In this document: positions 11,827-20,400 of the stretch, piece by piece
How the letters are laid out: every line of letters starts with the position of its first letter
Numbering within the stretch: the first letter of the stretch is position 1
From: Perognathus longimembris pacificus
Taxonomy: Eukaryota; Chordata; Mammalia; Rodentia; Heteromyidae
Reading direction: 5' to 3'
Assembly (NCBI RefSeq): GCF_023159225.1
Contig: NC_063181.1
Location: 23,710,073 to 23,774,072, forward strand
Length of the DNA: 64,000 nt
The notes under the pieces: model-generated
The model's database searches: none
Told to the model about the DNA's origin: nothing
What the model saw: the letters and a program-made list of their open reading frames with translations, nothing else
Translations under genes and position numbers: made by a program

Positions 11827-12140
11827 GGCCAGAAACAATGGTGAGAGTTTATAATCCCAGATACTAGCGAGATAGGATCACAGTTGAAGAACAGCCTCAG
11901 GAAAAAAGTTAGTGAGACCTATCTCTGTCAAAAGCTGGGCCTGGTAATATATGCCTGTCTCATAGCCACCTGAAAATATAAATAGGAAAAGGGATCCAGG
12001 TCAGTCCTAGAGCAGCCCAGGGGAAAATCTGAGACCTTATTTGAAAAATAACTAAAGCAAAAAGGGCTGGAGACATATCTTAAATAGGTATGATACCTGC
12101 TTAGCAACTCAAGGCCCTGAGTTCAAGTTCCTGGGTTTAT
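11827..12140 (+). mobile_element. Old composite SINE region (B1-like units followed by an ID-like unit)
   Basis: Two diverged B1-like stretches (AGTTTATAATCCCAGATACT; AATATATGCCTGTCTCATAG) are followed by GGGCTGGAGACATATCTTAA with a B-box-like GAGTTCAAGTTCC. It lacks a clear Geo half. Divergence makes the boundaries approximate. Confidence 0.5.
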
Positions 12141-13264
12141 AGACAAGCGTTCCTCACCCACTCCTGGACTGCTTTCACATGCAAGAGAGAAATAGCTTTA
12201 AATTAACCCTTACAAATATAGAACAATGTCTGAAATAATTCATACATGCACATGTTAGAGTGCTTTACAGGTTTATGACAGCTGAATGAAAACTATTATT
12301 TGGAGTTTTCGCTTCTTTCAGTCTGTTCAACAGAATTGTACAGATGAAAGTAATTCTGTCTCCTAGCCCATAATCATCATTCCTTTCTTTCATTGTACTT
12401 CAGGAGGCTGGCATTCTACAGCATTGCCTTTTCTGTTTCTATGCACAAGCCAGTTCTGTCTGTGAATCACTTACTCAGCTGAATAAATCCATTGGTACAT
12501 TCTGTATCTAATCTGAATAACAAGGCATCTTGCATAATTTTGGTCCTTTGGGAAGGATTAGCTGAATCAAATGTGTGATGGTACAAAAACTCTAGGGTTC
12601 AGGTAAGCAAAAGCAATAAAAGGGCTGGCTGGGAGCATGGCTTAGAGGTACAGTGCTTGCCTAGTACGCATGAAGCCCAGCCTGGGTTCGATTCCTCAGC
12701 ACCACATAAACAGAAAAAGCCAGAAGTGGCTAGGCAACAGCAGCTCATGCCTGTAATCATAGCTAAGAAGGAGGGTGAGATCTGCAGATTCTGGTCAGTC
12801 AAGGCTGGAAAGTTCATGACTGGGCAAGAGAGTCGATGAGACTCATCTCCAAAAAGCTCAAGTGGAGCTGTGGTTCAAGTTGTAGAACACTAACCTAAGG
12901 GACAGCTCCCTGACCCCAGTACCAGCAGGAAAGAAAAAAAAATTAAAAGACACCAATAAACTCTTCCAAGCGATTCTCAGAAATACAACACACTGAGCTG
13001 ACTGGGGTTGACAATATTCAAGGGGTTGAATTCCCAGACGTGCTTTGTTTTAGTGTGAAAATATAAGTGTTCTGACATCAAGACTTAGACTTCTCTTGGC
13101 ATGTCAATGACTTAATTTAACAGCTGTTTCAAAAGCGCTCTGAATGTGTCACGCCACAGGTGCGTCTCCCTGCAAACCAAACTTCAGAAGAATCCAAATT
13201 TGTCACGTTTCCTTTTTTAACTCAGATACAGCTGGCAGTCAGGTTTGTTTATATAGGTATTTTA
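12141..13264. other. Intergenic upstream of the ING2 CpG island
   Basis: Apart from the chimeric SINE at 12622-12940, 12141-12620 and 12941-13264 show no recognised element. Confidence 0.5.
12622..12940 (+). mobile_element. Chimeric SINE: ID head, Geo start, then B1-Geo
   Basis: ID head 12622-12710, then AGAAAAAGCCAGAAGTGG, the normal IDL-to-Geo junction. It switches at about 12730 to a B1 head (CAGCTCATGCCTGTAATC), then joining segment and a full Geo half ending CCAGTACCAGCAGG with A tail. Confidence 0.75.
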
Positions 13265-13280
13265 TTAAAATTCTTCGTGT

Positions 13281-13480
13281 AGGGAATATGGCCTAGTGGC
13301 AAGAGTGCTTGCCTAGCATGCATGAAGCCCTGGGTTCGATTCTCAGCACCACATATACAGAAAAAGCCAGAAGTGGCTGTGGCTCAAGAGGTAGAGTGCT
13401 AGCCTTGAGCAAAAAGAAGCCAGGGACAGTGTTCAGGCCCTGAATCCAGGCCCCAGGACTGGCAAAAATAAATAAGTAAA
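13281..13480 (+). mobile_element. IDL-Geo SINE just upstream of the CpG island
   Basis: Head AGGGAATATGGCCTAGTGGC, Geo half and tail AAATAAATAAGTAAATA. Imperfect flanking repeat TAAAATTCTTCGTGTA and TAAAATTCCTCGCGTA. Confidence 0.85.
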
Positions 13481-14079
13481 TAAAATTCCTCGCGTATTCG
13501 TCCGGTAGAACCGATGAAAAAAACAAAAACCCGTACACATTACTCCTCGTGAAAGTCTACGGGCATGACCACACGGACATTAAGCCGTGCCAGCCGCTCC
13601 CACTGACAGCCAGGCCCCACGAGGGAGGCGTGGACCATCATTTATCTGCTGGGCCCTTTTACCCTTCTAATTGTTGTCCTAGGATAAGATTAAAGACTCG
13701 AGCTCCGAGGTGCCCCTTACTACGCCGGCGTACCCTCGAGGGCACGGGATGCTTGTTCACGGTTGTCGGCGGGACACGGTCCTACATCCCTCCCCCCCCC
13801 CCCCCCCCCGGCACCCCGGACGACCGGCGAGCCCTAACATCCATTCCCGCGCGGGAAAGGGGCCGGGGCGAAAGTTAAAGACCTGGAGGACTAAAAGATA
13901 CAGAACACGCAGGGAGGGATGGAAGGCTGGGGAAGTGCCGCCTACCTCCCGGTCGGCCCCCGGTGCTTGGTCGGCCGCCGCGCAACGACCCGAGGAGGGA
14001 CGCGGCCCCAGGGAGAGTTGGAGCGGCGGCTCGGCGGGAAACCGCAGCCACGCATGCCGGGAGCCTCCCCGCTGCACGC

Positions 14080-14092
14080 TGGGTAGCGTAGT
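14080..14092 (-). promoter_or_regulatory. ACTAYRNNNCCCR motif (ZNF143/THAP11-type site)
   Basis: The minus strand reads ACTACGCTACCCA, a full match to ACTAYRNNNCCCR, within GGGAACTACGCTACCCAGC. This motif is known from CpG promoters bound by ZNF143 and THAP11. It lies about 870 bp upstream of the ING2 ATG, separate from the main promoter cluster. Confidence 0.45.
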
Positions 14093-14178
14093 TCCCGAGA
14101 CCCACACTCCAGGTTGTCCAGACTCCCGCTGCTGTTTTTTAAGGTTCGCAAGGAGCCGCGCTTGACCCGCCTGATGGG

Positions 14179-14186
14179 TATAAAAG
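14179..14186 (+). promoter_or_regulatory. TATA-like box in the distal part of the CpG island
   Basis: TATAAAAG in the context GATGGGTATAAAAGTCGG, about 90 bp downstream of the ZNF143-type motif. It could support an upstream start site near 14205-14215. Without transcript data this is a motif match only. Confidence 0.3.
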
Positions 14187-14319
14187 TCGGTCACACCGGG
14201 ATGCCAGGCCAGAACCAAGGTTTCCTCCGCTCCACGGGAAGGCAGACGCGAGAAGACGGCCACCCATCCCCTCAGTTACCATTCAAACACTGGCCGGAGG
14301 GACGGGCTCAGCCACGCTT

Positions 14320-14810
14320 CCCCTTTAAGAGGGGGCGGGGCGCAGCTACCGTTTGGCCTCTCGCTGCACCTCCCCCTCACAAGTCCTGGGCTGACGGACC
14401 AATCGCCTTAGCGGTGGCGGGAAGGCGGGAGAATGCGAACCCTTCGGTAAGGCGGTAGGGGCGGGACCCCGACCTTATTAGGAGTGAAGCCTGCGCAGGC
14501 GCAGACGCGACCGCCGCGGAGGGGCGGGGCCAGCGGGCAGAGAGAGTCTCCTACTGGCGCGGAGGGTGGCGGAGAGGAGAGCCGCCGGCGAGCGGGCTTG
14601 TCATGGGGATCCGGGCTAGTAGGCGGCACGAGTAGCATCTGGGGACTCCGAGAGGGACAGGAAGTGTCCGCTCCGGTGACCACCGCCAGCTCGGCGGGGG
14701 CCTGCGGGGGGATCCCCGCTGCCGTGGTCCTGGGGACAGGGAGGAGGAGAGAGGAGGGAGTCCTGGTCTCGCCCCGCCCCCGGGCTGGTTACGGCGGGGG
14801 CGGGGAGTGA
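14320..14810 (+). promoter_or_regulatory. ING2: ING2 proximal promoter region, TATA-less cluster of factor motifs
   Basis: Seen directly: GC boxes (Sp1/KLF type) at 14331-14340, 14458-14465, 14521-14530 and about 14791-14804; a CCAAT box at 14399-14403; an NRF1-like TGCGCAGGCGCA at 14492-14503; and an ETS-type ACAGGAAGTG at 14657-14666. This is a typical housekeeping CpG promoter 160-640 bp upstream of the start codon. The transcription start itself cannot be placed from sequence. Confidence 0.6.
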
Positions 14811-14918
14811 AGGCTGCTGGGGGGGGGAGTGGAGATCGAGGGACTCGGCGGTGCCCTCCGGAGCGGCGGCCGTGTCCCCGCGGCGCCGGGCCGCCGAGCG
14901 GAGCGCCGCGGCTGCTGC

Positions 14919-14972
14919 ATGCGTGGCTGCTGGATGCGGAGGCGGCGGCGGCGGCGGCGGCGAAGATGTTAG
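14919..14972 (+). CDS. Upstream ORF overlapping the ING2 start codon; encodes a poly-arginine peptide
   Basis: An ATG at 14919 opens a 17-codon frame, MRGCWM followed by ten Arg and one Cys, ending at TAG 14970-14972. The arginines come from the (CGG)n run just before the ING2 ATG plus CGA and AGA. The frame is +1 relative to ING2 and its stop lies across the ING2 initiator (14966-14968). Both ATGs of the uORF (14919, 14934) have T at -3, a weak context, so leaky scanning is expected. It is translated only if transcription starts upstream of 14919, which the sequence does not prove. Confidence 0.5.
   Translation: MRGCWMRRRRRRRRRRC
14941..14962 (+). repeat. (CGG)n trinucleotide repeat immediately 5' of the ING2 ATG
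   Basis: About seven uninterrupted GGC units end four bases before the ATG. In a transcript this would be 5' UTR sequence able to form G-rich structure, and it codes the arginine run of the overlapping upstream ORF. Confidence 0.85.
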
Positions 14973-15137
14973 GGCAGCAGCAGCAGCAACTGTACCCGCC
15001 GGCCGCGCTCCTCACCGGGGAGCGGAGCCGGCTGCTCACCTGCTACGTGCAGGACTACCTCGAGTGCGTGGAGTCGCTGCCCCACGACATGCAGAGGAAC
15101 GTGTCCGTGCTGCGAGAGCTGGACAACAAATATCAAG
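14966..15137 (+). other. ING2: ING2 coding exon 1
   Basis: Encodes residues 1-57 plus the first base of codon 58. The donor is CAAG|GTAAGG at 15137/15138, a near-consensus 5' splice site. The exon lies inside the CpG island; residues 4-8 are a CAG/CAA-coded glutamine run. Confidence 0.95.
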
Positions 15138-17379
15138 GTAAGGGACCGGGGGAAGGCCCGTGAGGGGACTCCGCTGCTCCCGGGATCTGCGGGCCTCGGG
15201 CTGCTCCGGCCCTCGGCCGGCCCCGGGAAGTGCCACTCTCCGTCCCTCCCGTGACACCCACCCTCCCATCCCCTGCTCCCGAGTGTGCATGTGGGACGGG
15301 GAGGAGGGGTGAGGACCGGGGTCTTGGCCCTTTCCTTTCCCAGCTGCGCTCCGGAGGACTTGGAAGGGGTTTCGGGGTGTGTGTGTGTACGCGCGCGCGC
15401 GCGTGTGTGTAGGGATGTGTGTGTGTGTGTGTGTGTGTGGAGGGGGCCGGGAGGGTCGTTCCTCAGCCCCCGTTGTAGCCCCAGCGGCTGCAGCTGCTGT
15501 GGGGAGGGAATCAGCCATTTTAAGCAGCATTTGTTCCGGCGTCCGTGGGCTCTGTGCCTCACGCCGCCCTGCCGGGAGAGGGAGAGTGCCACCAGGCGGG
15601 AGCCGCGGGGAGACGGCCGCAGGGCTGGCCGTCCCTCGCCCCCGGCGACCCCCAGCCCGGATGAGCAGATGCTTCGGAAGGCGCTGGGGGAGGGGAAGGC
15701 AGGGAGGGGCGGCGGAGGCGGACTCGGGAGAGCCCCCCCCTCCCCGCGCCCCTGCTCCCCGGTACGGCGGGACCCGGGGCACCCCGTGCCTCCCACTCGC
15801 CCGGGGGAAAGTTCCGGGACGCCCGGTGTCGTCGCCTTGAGCTCAGCTCCAGCCGAGTGGTGACGAGGGGAGGGGTCCCCCGCGGGGAAGGGAGGGAGAG
15901 GGGGTGTGTGTGGCGAGGAGGGGAGGGCCCTCGTCCGGGGGCGGGGCCTGGCAGTGACGCGGGCCGGGGCGGGGTGCGGCGCGCTCCCGCGGGGCTGGAA
16001 AATGGCTGGTGTCTGAATGGGCCGGGGCGGGCGGCGCTCGCCGTTTGGGTGGTCGTCGGGCTGTGTGGGGGGCGTTAGTGGGGCCCGGGCGGACTCCGCA
16101 TCGGGCTTCGCAACGCGCTTGTGGTGATATGTAGAATGTCTCCCACCCAGTAAATCGGGGCGGGGACCCTGCTCCCGGGACGGGCGCCGACCCGGGCTCC
16201 GCGTAGGTTCCGGGCCATGTGTCACTTCCGGGCTCCAGCGAGGAAGTGGCTTCGTTGACCCGGCAACCGCTTGGCGTCCCTTCACCTCCGGCTCCTCCTC
16301 CGAGGTGGTTTTTTTTTTTTTTTCCCCCCCCAAGTGATAAGGCGACAACCATCTTTTATAAAAGGTCAAAAAAATTAGGACAGGGAACGAGCCTTTATTA
16401 CGGTGAAGTTCATCACCGTTCCCTTATCTATTTATTTAGTTATTTTTGCCTTTAGTAACCCTAAATCGAGAAGAAGGTTTTAGACCTAAAGTGGACATTA
16501 GTCAAAGGGACGTTAAAGATAACTTTTGGACCCATTCTCAATTTTTGAAGACACTTTTCACTAAGCCGGGGTTACTCAGATGACTATTTGAAGCAAGCCC
16601 AGGCATAAATGTCCATAAGATTCTTACCTCCAATTAATCGTCAAAAAGCCAGAAATGGTGGTACATCGATAAAGCTGAGGGACATCTTTTAGGCCCTGGG
16701 TTCTATATAGCTCCAGGAACAGCTGGGGGGGGGTGTGACATGTCACTAACCCAATGGCTAAAAAGAATCTACTGTTCCGTATTAAGAGCATTTAGGTATG
16801 TTTTAGCCAATACATTTATTTTCTAAATCCATGGATTGGTAGATTGCTTACTGTATGTCAATTGTTTCACCAGGCCCAGAATTTATCAAGCTAAACTTCA
16901 TCATACAGAAAAAATTTCCAAGTTTAACTTGGGCCAGGCATGGTATTTTGCACCTGTAGTCCCATAATTTGGGAGGTGGGAAGCAAGAAGATTGTTTGAG
17001 TTTGAGGACAGCCTGGGCTATATAGATTCCTTCTCAAAAAAAGTTTATAATTTGCTGAATTACTTAGAAGGGGAATATTCTGTTTCAAAGCTGGACACTT
17101 TAGGAACACATCTGTTCTTATATTGTGTCATATGTCATTTCCTCCGTGTGTGCGCATGCGCCCATGGCCTGGTTTCTAGGGCTTGAATTCTACCACTTGA
17201 GCCTGGTCAGGCTAGCTTGGAACCACAGTACTCAGATCTCAACCTCCTGAGTAGTTTGGATTAGAGATGTGAGCCATCTGCACCTGGCTTCTTTTCCTTT
17301 AAAAATAGCAGTTGTAGCTGGTGCCTGTGGCACACCCTTCAAGGACCATGCCCAGGGTCCTGAATTTAATTTCCAGAAC

Positions 17380-17443
<64 letters not shown>

Positions 17444-20400
17444 GGAGGGAGAGAGAGAGAGAGAGAGAACAGTTGTATTTTTCTATAATTATGGACCATG
17501 TAAATGGTAACTTTGAAATGAGACATATGGCTCACATCTGTAATCCTAGGTACTGAGATCTGAGGATCCCTGTTCAAAGCCAGCCTGAGTATCCTTCTTG
17601 AGACTCTTAACTCCAATTAAACACCAAAAAAGCCAGCTGTGGCTATACTGGTAGAGTACTAGCTTTGAGCAAAAAAGCTCCAAGACTGTGCCCATACCCT
17701 GAGTTCAAGCTCCAGGACTGGCGAGGGGGCAGGGGGAAGAAAGAGAAAAAGAGATGAGTAGGAATCCTACGTTATATGCTTGTACTTTTTCAGTGTTTTG
17801 TAATGCTTACATGTTCTTTAAGGCATGGTTGTCTCCTTAAAAGTTATTCTTTTTTAAGATGGGATTAAACATAATTTCAGTGGAAACTCTTCTATCTGAT
17901 CATCTAGTTGTCAGAAGTTGCTCTTATAACATTAGGAGTATAGCAGACCTTACAAGATTGAAAGATAATACAAATCCTCAGTCCTGTTGTGATTAATTTC
18001 AAGATTAACCTTAAAACAGTGATCTAGTTTTCAATCATGGACATAGATAGATGCTAAGATAATTGCAAAGTTTTATATATTTATTAGCTTTATGTGCTTT
18101 CTTGCTTAGTTCAGATAGGACTTTTTTCACTAGTTCTTAAGTTTTTTTTTTTCTGGTCTGGGGATTTAATACAACAGTATTTAATGTTACAAATTATATG
18201 TAGCAAATCACATTTCTCCCCCACCTGTTTGAGTCACTTCCAGAGGTTATTGAATCAAATACAGAAATAAAACAATTCCACAAATGAGTGAAGTATTTGT
18301 TATGGAAAATGGTTAGCCTTTGAACTAAAAAAATTTTTTTTTTTTTTTTTTTTTGGCCAGTCCTGGGCCTTGGACTCAGGGCCTGAGCACTAGCCCTGGC
18401 TTCCTTTTGCTCAAGGCTAGCACTCTGCCACTTGAGCCACAGCGCCACTTCTGGCCGTTTTCTGTATATGTGGTGCTGGGGAATCGAACCCGGGGCCTCA
18501 TGTATACGAGGCAAGCTCTCTTGCCACTAGGCCATATCCCCCAGCCCTGAACTAAAATTTAATACATAATTTCAAGTGCTTTTCACGCAGCCTGTTGAAA
18601 GTGCTTAAGTGGGAAGAGCAGATGTACAGATCTGATGAAGTCTTAAGTCTGAGGTTCTTAACCACTTGAACTATTTTTTTTAAGTGAAGTAGAAATGATA
18701 GCTTCCTCTTGAGTTTGCTGTGGAGATCAAATGATAAAATATTTACCACATAATAGGGGCTGAGTAAATGTTGGTTTCCTTTCTTTTCACACTACAAATA
18801 TCTTTGAGATGTGAATTTTTATCTCATAAAGTATGTGCAAGTATAATGTATGAATTTTTTTTCTGACTCATTGGAAAATATTTGAAATAAAACTTGTCTT
18901 CTTTTTTTTTTCCTTTTTGGCAGGCCTTGTGCTTGCCAGGCTAGTGTTTATTACTTATGTCTTACTTCCAGCCATTTTCTTCACTGGCAATTTTTGAAAT
19001 AGACTCTCTCTGGTGGTTGCTGAGGTCACAGGTGCCCGCTTCTGCCTCCAGCTTCCTCTCTGTGGACATGGAGTCTCTCAGACCTTTCTGGAACTGTGAT
19101 CTTCCCTATCTTGGCTTCCAGTGTAGCTTGGGGTGACATGCCAACACTGCTGCACCCACAAGGAATCTCAAGAACATTTCTGTTCTGGGCTAGCCTGGAA
19201 CCACAGTCCTTACCATCTTAAGTAGCTGGGATCACATATGTGATCCACCAGTGCCTGAATTAATTTTTTTTTCTAACAGTAAAATATCTAATGTCGTTTT
19301 TCCTGTACAAAAATGAGGTTCTTAGGAAATCCACTTGTGTACCTAGCTGAGCAAATGTCATAGACAGCCTTATTTGAAAATATGTTGTACAAGTATGAAT
19401 ACTCTCAATTGTGGTGGAACAGTTGTCCATCAAGTATGAACACCAGTATCCAGGGAGGAGCTAACTCCTAAGAGTTGTGTTAAATATTTGCCTTTTGTTA
19501 CCGTACTTTGAGGCAGTTCCAGTGTATGCATTTTACTCATTTAACATTTCTTTGTTCTATAGTAATAACATTGGAATATATAAGACAGTGGTAGGCATGC
19601 AGTAATTATGGAGTATAGAAATGGTGTGCTATGTGGTGTGATCAATTAATGTTTATTTCCCCACCTCTAGTAAGACAGAAGTCTTTCAAGTAGCATTCTA
19701 TTTTGTAAGGACAAGAAATAGATAGGATTGGAACAAACCTGGTCCTAAGTATTCTTTTGGTGACATCTGAAATTAATTAAATTTTCAGATTTTTTTTTTT
19801 TTTTGCTGTTGTTTTGAGACAGGTCTATGTACTTCCACCTGGCCTTGAACTCTTTTTTTTTTTTTTTTTTTTTTTTGGCCAGTCCTGGGCCTTGGACTCA
19901 GGGCCTGAGCACTGTCCCTGGCTTCTTCCCGCTCAAGGCTAGCACTCTGCCACTTGAGCCACAGCGCCACTTCTGGCCGTTTTCTGTATATGTGGTGCTG
20001 GGGAATCGAACCTAGGGCCTCGTGTATCCGAGGCAGGCACTCTTGCCACTAGGCTATATCCCCAGCCCTGGCCTTGAACTCTTGATCCTCTTACCACCCA
20101 AATGATTCTACCTTCCAAGTGTTGGCATTACAAGCATGCACCATTATACTAGGTCGGTGCGTTTTCAGATTTTTGCATGCTAGAGGTGATTCAGCTATTT
20201 TATGTTATTTAAGTAAGTGTACTATTTGCTATGCAATTGAATCAGCAGTTTCAAAAAAGCTTAGGACCAACTGCTGAATTATCTACAAAGGCAGAACGAT
20301 TCAGTGCTGATTATACTGTAATTTTGTAGTAGCTTGGTCAGGTGGTGCCAGAAACAATAGACCTACTTTGGAAATAGTTTTGCTTTTTGGAATTTCCCTT

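Larger units (their letters stand above)
13560..16290. other. CpG island over the ING2 promoter, exon 1 and early intron
   Basis: Dense CpG and G+C in a window that is otherwise AT-rich. It begins shortly after a plus-strand IDL-Geo SINE (13281-13480) and fades into A/T-rich sequence after a T15-C8 run at about 16309-16331. An 18-base C run lies at 13792-13809. Long ORFs on both strands here result from the base composition. Confidence 0.9.

Noticed and set aside
13710..14458. Several 70-170-codon ORFs upstream of ING2
   Set aside because: Low-complexity Pro/Arg/Gly frames in the CpG island, overlapping on both strands; no exon structure.
14807..14965. In-frame N-terminal extension of ING2
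   Set aside because: The frame is open for 53 codons upstream but begins at GTG with no ATG, and the alanine-rich translation just reads the GC-rich leader.
14969..16369. 466-codon antisense ORF across the CpG island
   Set aside because: Pro/Arg/Ser-rich translation from GC-biased DNA opposite ING2 exon 1; no domain, and the overlapping frames on both strands are equally open.
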